In this document: one piece after another, positions 22,501 to 30,299 of the stretch
Numbering within the stretch: position 1 is the first letter of the stretch
Layout: each line of letters starts with the position of its first letter
NCBI GenBank assembly: GCA_009760885.1
Contig: CM019708.1
Coordinates: forward strand, 12,883,931 to 12,947,930
Reading direction: 5' to 3'
DNA: 64,000 nucleotides
From: Achatina immaculata
Taxonomy: Eukaryota; Mollusca; Gastropoda; Stylommatophora; Achatinidae
Made by a program: the position numbers and the translations under genes
The notes under the pieces: model-generated
Databases searched by the model: none
What the model saw: only the letters and a program-made list of their open reading frames with translations
Told to the model about the DNA's origin: nothing

Positions 22501-23648
22501 ACCAAGAGGCCTACAGGAGTGCTGTTAGGGAGGCAAAGTTTCACAAGGGACATGCAAATGACTGACTGACATCAAACAGTCATACATTATACAATGTTTC
22601 ATACACCATATAGTTGTATTATATATCAGAAGGTGCTAATATCAGCTTAAGAGGATTATCTACAAACATCATTTAAAGGGGGCATACACCAAGTTCTATC
22701 ACACGCTATCATATACAAAATGATGCTAAAATATCTGGCAGTGGCACCGCCTGCAAAAAAACCTATTAGAAATCAATAAAGACCAGGCCTTCTCATAACT
22801 GGGTGATGTAATAAATTCTGAACCACTCTGCTCAAAACCTCATATTTATTATGAAATACCTCAACACACTTACACTCACACTGCATGACTTATGGTTTCA
22901 TTCAATCTTACTTACCAAAAGAATAACGCCTCTAAGGATGACCTCTGTTTCAATTCCGACATTTAAAAGTTCCAAACTCAGCTTATCAAATTTTTCTGGG
23001 GTAAGTTTGTTGAGAATCCTGTTAGCAGGAAAGGAAAGAATGATAAAACATCGGTCACTGAAAGAAAGATTATAGTTCTTTCAAATTAGGGCACATTTCA
23101 TTTAGTTCTTTCCCCATAATGTGAAGAAAATGTTTCCCTTAAAGCACTGCATGCCATATAAGGTGATGTAATGTGTCTCTCTCTACTGACACACTCACAC
23201 AGGCAGTTCTAACATATGTGGTTGGTACCCACTAGTGCAGCCATACTCATGAGAAAATGATGGTATGACCATCTAGAACCCATTCCTTTTCTTTACAAGT
23301 CAGTTCACTGTGACCGTGATACTCTCACAAAACACATAAAGTTAGGATTTAGATAATTCTTTTATGCCTATTCTGGCCTGAAATCCTCTCCCTACTTCTC
23401 GCAATCCTTGTCCTTTTGTTTTTTCTATGTACAATTTAAATAATAATGAAACTATCCTTGACATTTTCTACACAGCTACGAAACGAAAAGATAATTTCAC
23501 ATACCCTCTGACTCGTCGGAAAATCTGGTCATTTCCATCTTTGTGCTTGACACCTTCTCGAGGTTGGGTACTGGGTGGGATCCATCGACTATTTGAGGTT
23601 TGCGACAATGCGCCAGAACTGGATTGGAGAGTGGGTGGCCTCTCGTCC
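3095..23648 (-). CDS. EIF4G2: EIF4G2 (DAP5/NAT1/p97) translation initiation factor, 15 exons, partial
   Basis: Spliced minus-strand gene. Exons in transcription order: 23648-23505, 23018-22916, 22060-21950, 21357-21291, 19959-19867, 17995-17826, 15484-15374, 14706-14632, 14157-14019, 12799-12698, 10008-9778, 8828-8470, 7937-7833, 7145-7010, 3174-3095. The joined coding length is 2026 nt, about 675 codons, with phase kept at every junction. All introns are GT-AG except one GC-AG. The protein matches DAP5 through MIF4G, the linker motif RDLPPRF and the start of MA3. In the family it is a cytosolic eIF4A/eIF3-binding scaffold that lacks the eIF4E-binding region of eIF4G1 and supports cap-independent or alternative initiation. 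The remaining MA3 and the W2 domain are outside the window, and the start codon is not found. Introns carry many retroelements in both orientations. The identification is firm; individual splice sites are inferred from consensus and homology. Confidence 0.93.
3480..4830 (-). pseudogene. Reverse transcriptase of LINE B2, broken
   Basis: Minus-strand frames with MPNNKAAGEDEITVEMLKA (finger motif), GVKQECILSPVLFG, then DLDFADDITLISDSVKC (the YADD-type catalytic box, here FADD) and the C-terminal block. The pieces lie in different frames. Confidence 0.85.
5210..6240 (-). pseudogene. AP-endonuclease domain of LINE B2, broken
   Basis: The minus strand has IRFWNVRAMATTTKTAQVI with DVLGISEM at 6030-6130 (the first endonuclease motifs), then GDFNARVGKDNTNVEKV near 5690 and NQIDRFCIRK plus DVNSDHNLCIGRIRLK near 5400-5500. 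These are the GDFNA, ID and SDH motifs of the APE-type LINE endonuclease. The middle part is in other frames, so the ORF is interrupted. Confidence 0.85.
6331..7009. other. EIF4G2 intron, nothing recognised
   Basis: AT-rich intron sequence upstream of LINE B2. The open frames are short and show no family motif. Confidence 0.5.
7010..7145 (-). CDS. EIF4G2: EIF4G2 exon, start of MA3, GC donor
   Basis: Encodes NLLSECYVSHSVGD, LVADIKDMNVPHKM and LLEKIMLDSLGRT, the first MA3 helices. The donor is ACAG|GCAAGT, a canonical GC donor. Using it makes a GAT codon with the next exon, giving RTDVEREL in line with the vertebrate RSDEDKEK. A GT donor nearby would break the frame match. Confidence 0.9.
7833..7937 (-). 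CDS. EIF4G2: EIF4G2 exon, polyQ and Lys-rich lead into MA3
   Basis: 35 codons: a run of six Gln then PASSKQVKEEKTKSPVKEK and LTKEKMLTRL. The position equals KPPPSKEELLKLTETVV before MA3 in vertebrates. The CAG-rich acceptor edge (cttcagCAACAGCAGCAA) leaves NAGNAG-type alternative acceptors possible. Confidence 0.85.
8470..8828 (-). CDS. EIF4G2: EIF4G2 exon, DLPPRF linker
   Basis: Largest exon in the window. It opens with GINRDLPPRFLRMAQQNQ and contains DEVSLRPVKNFNMFK, equivalent to KDMPPRF and DEISLRPAQSFLMNK in vertebrates. Between them is a Gly/Pro/Ser-rich insert. It ends EMINPLLDKQ in phase 0, with donor GTAAGATGA. Confidence 0.95.
9778..10008 (-). CDS. EIF4G2: EIF4G2 exon, Asn/Gln/Gly-rich low-complexity insert
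   Basis: About 77 codons made almost entirely of N, Q, G, Y and S, for example NNQGGYNNQGGPGG and QQQNYQANSNNYQQQAQ. It has no counterpart of this composition in the vertebrate protein, where the linker is shorter and Pro/Gln-mixed. The acceptor is tattttcag and the donor GTGAGAG; the phase matches both neighbours. The composition is that of a prion-like disordered segment. Confidence 0.88.
10009..11057. other. EIF4G2 intron, nothing recognised
   Basis: Low-complexity AT-rich intron with A-runs. No repeat family or exon was identified up to the family A insertion. Confidence 0.5.
11058..12396 (+). mobile_element. RTE-like LINE family A, copy A1, antisense in EIF4G2
   Basis: 5'-truncated LINE with reverse transcriptase blocks in order: FRKGRSCIDHIFVLR-like sequence near 11210, KQGCVLSPTLFILAVDW at 11487, DLDFADDICLLSSS near 11610, then VEEVNEFVYLGSRVVENG and RRWRWLGHVLRMTDNSLPK. 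It ends CALGT, stop, ggttcagagaga. The 13-bp direct repeat aactgaacattgt lies at 11045-11057 and 12397-12409, so both boundaries are exact. A frameshift near 11668 splits the coding frame. It is antisense to EIF4G2 in the intron between 12698 and 10008. Confidence 0.92.
12698..12799 (-). CDS. EIF4G2: EIF4G2 exon, conserved linker motif
   Basis: Encodes SAIGVGPGVIQ, matching GSGIGTGPGVIQ of vertebrate DAP5, followed by MPPTYNNRNRFNQQNPG. The split Gly codons at both ends agree with the flanking exons. The acceptor is aatcaacag and the donor GTAAGCG. Confidence 0.92.
12800..14018. other. EIF4G2 intron, nothing recognised
   Basis: Pyrimidine-rich on the plus strand with several T-runs. The 121-codon plus-strand frame at 13224 shows no domain and is taken as chance. 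Confidence 0.5.
14019..14157 (-). CDS. EIF4G2: EIF4G2 exon, Met/Asn/Gly-rich linker
   Basis: Encodes RLMLQGPRGQ, SRMMNMNNIPAGGWKGG and GDIFSMPVGSLG. Only the overall composition and the position before the GVGPGVIQ motif link it to DAP5, where the vertebrate protein has GGLADMFGQMPGSG here. Phase agrees with both neighbouring exons. The acceptor is gatttgcag and the donor GTAAGC. Confidence 0.83.
14632..14706 (-). CDS. EIF4G2: EIF4G2 exon, post-MIF4G linker
   Basis: 25 codons containing WKPRKSASEAGPKTITQIRQ, which corresponds to WVPRKAFLDNGPKTINQIRQ in vertebrate DAP5. Starts and ends in phase 0, with donor GTAAGTTTG. Confidence 0.92.
14985..15185. repeat. Degenerate tandem repeat, about 55-60 bp, roughly 4 units
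   Basis: Units share 'cttatcagtgacagaacaatgctgtac' and 'agtctctaaaagt.ataca' features, starting with agtgacttagcaccatgttg. Lies in an EIF4G2 intron. Confidence 0.7.
15374..15484 (-). CDS. EIF4G2: EIF4G2 exon, end of MIF4G
   Basis: 37 codons. WMDQYFERINQFV and SRIRFMLQDVIELRE match the last MIF4G helices of the eIF4G family. The acceptor is ttattcag and the donor GTAAGTTTG. Confidence 0.94.
15485..16150. other. EIF4G2 intron, nothing recognised
   Basis: Ordinary intron sequence up to the A2 LINE insertion. The last 13 bases are its target-site duplication. Confidence 0.5.
16151..16530 (+). mobile_element. LINE family A, 3'-end copy A2 with (AG)n tail
   Basis: Only the last 380 bp of family A, from KCLRRIRKIFWPNTIRNN through RRWRWLGHVLRM to CALGT, stop. 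An (AG)n tail runs to 16530. The 13-bp repeat agtctgtaggaat lies at 16138-16150 and 16531-16543. The frame is open throughout, so this is a young, severely 5'-truncated insertion. Confidence 0.93.
17070..17766. repeat. 33-bp minisatellite, 21 units
   Basis: Unit core is cccaaacaagtctgtaaag followed by a G-rich part and either gtgactttcag or gtgacagcat/gcag. I count 21 occurrences of caagtctgtaaa. Two unit subtypes alternate irregularly. It lies in the EIF4G2 intron between 17826 and 15484, starting about 60 nt past the donor at 17826. On the gene's sense strand each unit reads cctttacag|acttg. Confidence 0.95.
17826..17995 (-). CDS. EIF4G2: EIF4G2 exon, MIF4G core
   Basis: Encodes ELGKLDMLHEGILHRCIKQL and EDLECLCQIMRTIGPR, almost residue-for-residue DAP5. 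It ends in the IDTSKAR loop. The donor reads GTAGGTCTTTC. The 21-copy minisatellite starts about 60 nt downstream of this donor in the sense direction. Confidence 0.95.
18835..19710 (+). pseudogene. LINE RNase H region, broken
   Basis: YTDGLVMHGQRRGQGFMVYH at 19080-19140 is the first RNase H motif. GHASIEGNEMADQLANK near 19330-19385 is the last motif. A Cys/His-poor C-terminal tail follows. Such RNase H domains follow reverse transcriptase in I-, Jockey- or Tad-like LINEs. The pieces are in different frames. Antisense to EIF4G2, in an intron. Confidence 0.75.
19867..19959 (-). CDS. EIF4G2: EIF4G2 exon, MIF4G
   Basis: Encodes FDKKDVPLTEDECEQYHI then KKMLGNIKFIG, the signature of eIF4G-type MIF4G domains. 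The acidic loop replaces the NPLLPEEEEQRA loop of the vertebrate protein. The donor GTAAGTTCAG is strong, and the split Gly codon continues at 17995. Confidence 0.94.
20050..20888. other. EIF4G2 intron, homopolymer-rich
   Basis: Contains a short direct repeat of gggatgaatcc.gccaagattgaa near 20156-20230 and many A-runs of 12-15 nt. No gene was recognised. Confidence 0.5.
20889..21135 (-). mobile_element. LINE family G 3'-end fragment G1
   Basis: The minus strand reads TRGRPRQVEDNIGEDIKEIG-like sequence with small breaks, then GVTNWIEKIRSKEEW, then a (GAA)n tail seen as cttcttcttc at 20890. The G-R-P-R motif and spaced Trp residues are those of RTE-type reverse transcriptase C-termini. A second copy is at 52421-52668. 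Confidence 0.7.
21291..21357 (-). CDS. EIF4G2: EIF4G2 exon, MIF4G
   Basis: Short 67-nt exon encoding TFRRLLLNKCQDEFENR, the MIF4G helix that reads TFRRLLISKLQDEFENR in vertebrates. It ends after one base of a codon (GAG G|), matching the next exon. The donor GTATTGTA is weaker than its neighbours. Confidence 0.92.
21950..22060 (-). CDS. EIF4G2: EIF4G2 exon, MIF4G
   Basis: Exactly 37 codons, containing KALEEPKYSSLYAQLC and SPNFDPPNNN. This is the most conserved block of DAP5 MIF4G, where the vertebrate protein has ALEEPKYSSLYAQLC. The acceptor is gtcaccag and the donor GTAAGTTGA. Confidence 0.95.
22240..22572 (+). mobile_element. LINE family C 3'-end fragment C1 in EIF4G2
   Basis: From caaatatcatggacacaaaa to gactgactgaca. 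It encodes SWTQKRTNISILQE, then LKYFGHIKHHAK, and a C-terminal region ending in the family C (GACT)n tail. 5'-truncated, antisense to EIF4G2, in the intron between 22916 and 22060. A short ctgacatc repeat at both ends may be the target-site duplication. Confidence 0.85.
22916..23018 (-). CDS. EIF4G2: EIF4G2 exon, MIF4G helices 1-2
   Basis: Encodes ILNKLTPEKFDKLSLELLN followed by VGIETEVILRGVILL, near-identical in pattern to the start of MIF4G in DAP5. It begins with the last base of a Gly codon split with the previous exon (GG|G). The donor reads GTAAGTAAG. Confidence 0.92.
23505..23648 (-). CDS. EIF4G2: EIF4G2 exon, N-terminal linker into MIF4G
   Basis: This exon encodes the Ser/Pro-rich stretch with SRWIPPSTQPREG, equivalent to the KWIPARSTRR region of vertebrate DAP5, and ends in IFRRVRG, the first MIF4G helix. 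The acceptor reads ttcctaag and the donor GTATGTG. The exon starts on the third base of a codon, so a coding exon should precede it. The open frame also continues upstream through the acceptor to a GTG at 23680, which matters because vertebrate DAP5 starts at GUG. No in-frame ATG lies before the conserved part. Confidence 0.85.
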
Positions 23649-24700
23649 CTTAGGAAACAAGCCAAACTAAAATGCGGCACATTTTCAAATATTTTAGTTT
23701 AAATGTTGTAATTTAGTTCTGCAACACCTGAATAAAAACACGACAGCAAAAACAGGAGTGTATCAAAGGATTTGTATAATGAAGGAGTGATATTAGACGT
23801 GATATACGTTTATTAAATTTTGAAAACTCAAATTAGTTTAAAATGATTACAAATGACAATCCTACCACCATTGATTTTCAGGGTGTTCTTCCTCTTTCCT
23901 GTACAAAATAATTGGGCAAATGTTCTCTATACCCATCTAATTTGTAGATTTAACATAAAATATATCACATCATTCAAACTCATCTCTCCCCTTGGACATG
24001 TCACTCCTTTAAACTGCTTCCACAAAGTCTGGTAATTATCAAACATCCATTTATCTATGTCAAGGAGTTTGGTTCCCTGCCCCCCCCCCCCCCATGCTGA
24101 TGCTCTCATGATGATTCTGGCCACCATTATAAGAAGTACAGGAAATCAGAAGCAACTGAATGAAAAAAAAAAAAAAAGTTCTGAGGTGTGCTAGAGATGT
24201 GGCTAAGGAGTTGGCAGCCTGAAAAGGTTTTGGAACCGCTCATGCAAATTAATCTTCCAGCCAGAACTCTAAAAGAAAACCAAAAAAAAAAAAATTCAAA
24301 AAAAAAAAAGGCTGGCTTATGATACAGAGAGATTTCTTCTACACAGTATCAGCACCTCCACATAAGGAGGCTGGATGATGATTCAGGTCTTACCGTCCTC
24401 CTGAGTGTGGAGAAACACCACCCTTGGTTGACTGTGAGTCCAGTATGCTGCTTATCTTTGACCAGTCAATTACAAGCACTTTCTCAAACCAAAAAAAAGA
24501 ATAACCACAAAAGCTCTACAGACTGTAGGCTACCTGAAATAATAAATAACAAATTCAGTTACTCTCCCAGGCTGAAAAAAAAAAAATGATAAATCATTAA
24601 ATAATTACCTGATTTGGTCTATAACAGAAATAAGGCCTTTTGATAGTATAGTGAATTTTAATCTGAACAAGGAGTTTTAGTCAAAATATTAGTCATTTTA
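23649..24700. other. Upstream flank or intron of EIF4G2, nothing firm
   Basis: AT-rich with several A-runs and one C-run near 24080. The missing N-terminal exon of EIF4G2 may lie here or further up, but I could not identify it. Confidence 0.4.
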
Positions 24701-24704
24701 ATTA

Positions 24705-25480
24705 CAAAATGTTATCTGTTCTTATCAATTTTCCCACCTCATACAGAACTGCACACCTGAACACCAAGATTTGCTATAGGAGAGTGATGACAGCAAAACA
24801 ACTGTATCCTAATGTAAAGTTCTCTAACAACTTCAGAGCCGAGGCAGAATCACTGAAAACAGCAGCAGAAACCCTGATGGCAAAAGAGGCTGCGGGCAAC
24901 CAAGTTGTTCTGCTCACAGTTATAACAGCAAAATGTTCTTAAAATCTTTTATGGGGAAAAACACAGAACTTGGAGAACTACATGAGGCCCTCTATAAGAT
25001 GGCACAAATCTTTACAACAGTTGTACAGTGGATACCATATCACTGTAACATCCAAGAGAGAGAAGAGGCCGACACAATGACAAAGAGGTGGAGAGCTCTC
25101 CAGGCTGACACAAGTCTACCATATGATGAAGCCAAAATGCTGATAAAGGCCTAATACAAAAACAAATGGGAAAAAGAACATACAGGACACCATAAGAATG
25201 ATTCCTACTACAAGCTCAGCAGAGAAGAACATGTCAAGATCTTTAGACTCAGAACATGTCACAACTGACTGAAACACTGCATGTTTGAGGTTTGCTCAAG
25301 ATAGGCACAACCGATGAATGCACCTGTGGTGCTGACAAAATGAAAGACCAGCACTTGTTACAGGACTACCCTCATTCGAAGAACCAAGATGGCACTTTTG
25401 GCCATCAACTGTACCAATCCATGACAAGCTGTATGGTGATCTTAACAGTCTAAGACAAATGGCAGCATGCTTCAGATATC
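24705..25480 (+). pseudogene. LINE RNase H and C-terminal remnant
   Basis: Plus-strand frames contain VVLLTVITAKCS, QWIPYHCNIQEREEADTM (the last RNase H motif, with GH replaced by YH) and ADTSLPYDEAKMLIKA. A tail follows with a degenerate C-x-C zinc-finger-like region near 25310. Broken by stops. Related in layout to the copies at 18835 and 42135. Confidence 0.7.
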
Positions 25481-25499
25481 CATGCTGATGTCAGAAAGT

Positions 25500-26760
25500 G
25501 TTTGATGAATAAGAAGACATCCTAATGTTAATTTTGTACTAAACTCATCTTAATACAATATTTATTTATTGCTGATTTCATCCTAATATAAATATTAAAA
25601 TTATTGATTTCATCCTAATACATTATTAATGACAAACATCCAAGACCTCCCACTTCTTCAGCTGCCGAGTTGCACATTATATTCAATATTCAGCCCTGTT
25701 ATTGAATTAATTAACTTTATTTGTAAAAGAGTGAAGAACTGTGCATGCAGACCAATCTGACATTCAGGGCAGGGAGCACAGTTTTTTTTCCAGCTTTTTT
25801 TAAATGGCTGTACTATATTTTCTGACTTAGAAGTTTTCTCTAGCCACATCTGGCTGATGTACATCTAACAGGGTGGCATTGAATCTCCTTACAGCTGTGA
25901 GCTAAAAGCTCTTGGTAACTGATGTTTTAGTGAAGAACATGCCCATCTTTTTGTAGTTGCCAAGTTTTTCAACTAGGGCTGTATTGAAATGGTTTTATTT
26001 GTAGCACACTTCATTTGCTGCATTTAAGATGGAAGCTTGGGCTAGGCTTGTACTGCATAAGCACAAGCTTAGTGTATAGTATATACTGCAAACGTTTAGA
26101 TATCATTTCCAATATCCACTGACTCATGTAAAGTCCTAGTATGACTTTCTTCCTTACACAATATTCTTGCTATTATAAAAAAAATGCATTATTTGTTCAC
26201 AGATTAAGTGCGGTGTGCTTGAGCTTACCACACTAATATATCCTAACTTGTTAACTTTCAGCCTACAACATGCCTTTAAAAAGTTTTTTTTTTAAAATAA
26301 CTCATATGGTTTTGTTCCATGGTCAGGAGTTCATAATTTTTTAACTGCTGTTAAGTTCTAAAAACAGGCATTTTATTTTCTTGTAAACTTCACAGCAATG
26401 ACCTTTTATTACAACAAAAATTGTGTCATGGAAGTTGTGTTAGTAGGTTAAGAGATAATCTAATTTGGGAAGTATGACTTACATCAGTCAGCCAAGTGAA
26501 ACACTAACCCTACACATCAGAAGTGTACCAGTCTATGTTAAATGTGATGAGGAGAAAAGTATACCAACAACCTACATACCCTCAAGTTATCACTAGATGG
26601 TTTGAGGGGTAGGGTAGGTGGTGTCACTCAAATCCGTCAAGGGCTTATATCTGAGACGCTATAAAGCTATTTAATTTTGTGTGCCAGTTTTCCTACTTCT
26701 ACTAAATATTACTGTCCACAACACAAAAAGGAATGGAAAAACTAATTATGTCAGTCAGTA
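25500..26760. other. AT-rich noncoding, nothing recognised
   Basis: Short direct repeat of ttcatcctaata near 25530-25620; otherwise no motif. Confidence 0.5.
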
Positions 26761-26764
26761 AGAA

Positions 26765-27472
26765 CAAACAGTGACGAGCAGAACCTCTATCTTAATGTGA
26801 AGAAAACTAAACTGATGACAACTGACAAAACAAATAAGGCAGCTGAAATATGTATCAATGAGGAAAAATTGGAAAAGGTGGAGAGTTTTGAATATCTTGG
26901 ATCATTACTAAATAATAATGGAGATACAATGAGGGAAATTAAAAAGATATTTATCGCTTTTCAGGAAATAAATCAACTAAAGAAGATGTGGAGAGGAACA
27001 GACAGAACTACAAAAATAAGATTTTTAAGGCCGTGTGTCTTTCCCATCACAACATATGCCTGTGAGACCTGGACAATTAACAAAACAGCTGAGAAACACA
27101 TAAACAACTTTGAATGTAAATGCTACAGAAGAGTTCTTCAAATATCATGGACACAAAAAAGAACAAATATATCCATACTACAAGAATTTAATACTGAATA
27201 AGGCTGGCTAATAAAGAGGATTAAACAAAGAAAACTTACATATTTTGGACACATTAAACGTCATGAGAATTTAGTGAAGACCGTCTTGGAAGGGTACATA
27301 ATGAGAAAAAGAAAGAGGAAGACCAAGGCAAAGATGGCTGCAAACCATCATTGATAATCTAAAAATGTATGCATCAGCATCATGGCATCTTGCTTACAAC
27401 CAAGAGGCCTACAGGAGACCTGTTAAGGAGGCAAAGTTCCCCAAGGCACATGCAAATGACTGACTGACTAAA
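26765..27472 (+). mobile_element. LINE family C, copy C2
   Basis: A 134-codon open frame at 26797-27201 holds KKTKLMTTDKTNKAAEIC, VESFEYLGSLLNNNGD, YACETWTINKTAEKHINN and LQISWTQKRTNIS, the RTE/BovB-type C-terminal reverse transcriptase region. After a stop it continues as FGHIKRHEN and RKRKRKTKAKMAANHH to a gactgactgac tail. 5'-truncated. Confidence 0.88.
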
Positions 27473-27984
27473 CATTATAATATTTATAATAATGAGCTAA
27501 GCTACATAAATTATCATTATATTTTACATTTAACATCAGTCTTAAGTTAGTATTGCAAATATGTTCATATCTGTGATATCTTTTAAATATATCTTTAATA
27601 ATCCCCTTTCTACTTTGTGTCACAGATTTCTTACATAATCTAGGTTGCCAGTAATGTGTACAAACAACTAATTTTACTATTAATTGTACACAAAAATAAA
27701 AAAATAAATGTCCTGGTCAATTATCTGTTCATGTATTAAATGTATCATCTGTCCCAATTTTCATACAGCAATTAGATAATAATGACGGTGACACAATAAC
27801 ATCAACAACGTAATAGAAACTGACCTGACAGGTCTTTCATTGTAAAGACATATAGGTAATGTTTCAAACTGGAATGACAAAGATATGACGAGCCTACAAC
27901 ATATATAAATACCCACCAAAAACTAACTTTTTGTTGTCGGGGAAAACTAAAGTCACTACTTTACGTACAAATTACTGATAAAAC
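27473..27984. other. AT-rich noncoding, nothing recognised
   Basis: No open frame or repeat of note. Confidence 0.5.
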
Positions 27985-28097
27985 ACTACCTTTGAAGCTA
28001 TCTCGACTAAAATATTACTTGTAATGTTAGTGTGGGAGCCACTACCTTTGAAGCTATCTCGACTAAAATATTACTTGTAATGTTAGTGTGGGAGCCT
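27985..28097. repeat. 57-bp perfect tandem duplication
   Basis: The segment starting cactacctttgaagctat and ending gtgtgggagc is present twice in a row with no difference seen, about 330 bp past the candidate EIF4G2 5' exon. Perfect identity suggests a recent duplication or an assembly effect. Confidence 0.9.
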
Positions 28098-28422
28098 CAC
28101 CCAAAGACTTGATAGAACACGCACGTAACACTAATGAGTGCGTGCGGAAAGCATTGCGTTTTAAAGATTACTGTCGCTTTCCAGGATATAACATCATCGG
28201 TTTCTATGTTGTGTGAAATCCCACATAAATTGCGCAAGAGATCTGCGTCACTCCCGTATCCTGTCCTTCCCACGAAATCCAGAATTGGCCCCTAATGGGG
28301 CTAGACGAACAGAGGTTCGCCGCGATTAACAAAATGTTCTTAAAATCTTCAGTGAAAATGACAACTAAATAACCAAAAATTCTTCTGACACAAATACGAA
28401 ACATTTCTTAATCAACTCTTAC

Positions 28423-28620
28423 CAGTGAATTTGTAATATCTTCCGGCAGATAATGAGAAAATGAAGGTTAAAAAAAAAATAAAACGCTCGCAGCCGTCGT
28501 CAGACACAGACCACTTCTGCTCTGAAGTAGACGACCCACAATGCCCTGAATTGGCAGTGATGCATCATGGGAAGAGGTTCTCATTATACACAATAGTACA
28601 TTACTTCAGTACAATGAGGG
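28423..28620 (-). promoter_or_regulatory. Candidate EIF4G2 5' exon and promoter area
   Basis: A minus-strand splice donor TTCACTG|GTAAGAGTT ends a possible exon at 28423. Upstream on the minus strand is a GC-richer stretch than its surroundings, with ggcattgtgggtcg and cccatgatgcatc. It lies upstream of the first recognised EIF4G2 exon, and no other gene is seen between. Joined directly to 23648 it gives an open frame without ATG, so it could be 5' UTR. This is a weak proposal. Confidence 0.25.
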
Positions 28621-28639
28621 CACGAGTTCACTTTAAACA

Positions 28640-29057
28640 TCCACATTAAATTTTAATTTTAACATCAATCTTAAGTTAATATTTCAAATATATTTATATT
28701 AAAAAACAAGGTTAATTAAAAGTACTCTCATAAAATGGAATTATGAAAATAGGCATGACAAAATTGTCTAAATTTAACTCTGACGTGAGTCTTTTGCACT
28801 AGGTCGAGGGGTTCTGTGTTTTTTAAGTCTTTGTTCAGGTGGAAGAAAAGTAGATCAGTGGGTCAGAGCGTCGAACTCCATGTTTTGCGCCCTGGAATTG
28901 AAACACAAAACAAAGCAGTTTTCTAAAGGTTTTTTGTGGCAATTCAAAAGTTATTGCCAACATTAAAATATCTACGTAATATTAAGTTTGATGCACATGC
29001 AACTGTAAATTTGACAATGTCTGTAAACATTGTTATTTTGGAAGAAAAAAAAAAGGA

Positions 29058-29110
<53 letters not shown>

Positions 29111-29480
29111 TCAATATTTGCGCTGATACATATATGCGACCAATGCCTTAAAACTATGGAAGCAGCTTGTGATATTTCATTAATGGGAACAATACAAGTA
29201 ACAGAGAAATTAAAGGGAAATAAATCTGCTACCTGCGATCCATCAAAAATACCTTCGCCATAATGGCTACTTAACTAACGAGTACAGTGATTAACAAAAT
29301 GGGATGTAGAAAGATACAGGTATATATGTATGGAAAGGGATGAGGGGAAAAGGGACATCAGAACCAAATGAGCAAAAAACGTTCAGAGGGTGCTAAGAAT
29401 GGATCTCTGGGGGAAAAAAAGGGGGAGGGGGTTAGTCCAATAAGTTTTCAAACCACTGATCTAGCATGTACCACAAGCTA
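28640..29480. other. Intergenic, GA microsatellite, nothing else
   Basis: Holds an uninterrupted (GA)n at about 29061-29108. A stretch near 28851-28915 has weak tRNA-like box spacing but was not accepted as a tRNA. Confidence 0.5.
29061..29108. repeat. (GA)n microsatellite
   Basis: About 48 bp of pure GA. Confidence 0.97.
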
Positions 29481-29489
29481 GCCTACAAA

Positions 29490-30095
29490 TAATTAGTGTA
29501 TAGTCATATGCAAAGCACTGCAGTAAAGCTGTGGTACCAAAATGTATAAACTAGGAAGAAAGTAGGAACTGCTTTATTATTTAACAATAACAAACTTGTA
29601 ACGTTTCGGCGCGAGCCTTTATCAAACAAAAACAAACAGGACGAAGAATTAGAAAGAAGAGATAAAGTATGGATTACATCAAACTAATGTAAGCGAAATA
29701 AAAAAAAAGAAAAATCAATGAAAAAAAAATGGACGAAAAATAGTAACGGATTGAAAACTTATCTTAGTTCTTGTAAAGGCACAAAAAAAGCTTGTGTGTA
29801 TCCAGGAACATAGCAATATGTCTTCACAAAAAAGGCTTGTCTATATTCAGTAACAAAAGCGATATGTCTTTACAAGAACTGAGATAAGTTTTCATTCCGT
29901 TACTATTTTTCGTTCATTTTTTCATTTATTTTTTTTATTTCGCTTACATTAGTTTGATGTAATCCATACTTTGTCTCTTCTCTCTAATTCTTCTTCCTGT
30001 TTGTTTTTGTTTGATAAAGGCTAGCGCCGAAACGTTACAAGTTTGTTATTGTTAAATAATAAAGCTGTTCCTACTTTCTTCCTACTTTATACACA
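29490..30095. mobile_element. Non-autonomous Penelope-like fold-back
   Basis: Left arm 29490-29780 and right arm about 29830-30095 are near-perfect reverse complements around a short spacer. Shared blocks are cctactttcttcctac, aataaagctgttcc, cgaaacgttacaagtttgtt and taatccatactttgtc. It is the same family as the fold-back at 1115-3030 but lacks any coding part and the LINE F fragment. Each arm has 'aaggctagcgccgaaacg' or 'aaggctcgcgccgaaacg', a hammerhead-ribozyme-like core. Confidence 0.82.
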
Positions 30096-30245
30096 AGCTA
30101 GCCTGTATTTGGTGGAAAGAACGTCTTTTTGGTTCGTTTATTCTTAAAGACAGAACCACGCGAAGAGTAGCGGTGCCAAAGGGGGCAGCTTCGTTGGACA
30201 ATGGAAAGAGAAGCGAAGATCAAACATGACGTTAAAAGATACAGA

Positions 30246-30247
<2 letters not shown>

Positions 30248-30284
<37 letters not shown>
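30248..30284. repeat. (TA)n microsatellite
   Basis: Pure TA run adjoining the mariner remnant. Confidence 0.97.
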
Positions 30285-30287
<3 letters not shown>

Positions 30288-30299
30288 CCGCGTCTTCAT

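Noticed and set aside
28851..28915. tRNA-like segment agtgggtcagagcgtcgaac
   Set aside because: The A-box spacing is suggestive, but the B box is poor and no cloverleaf can be drawn.
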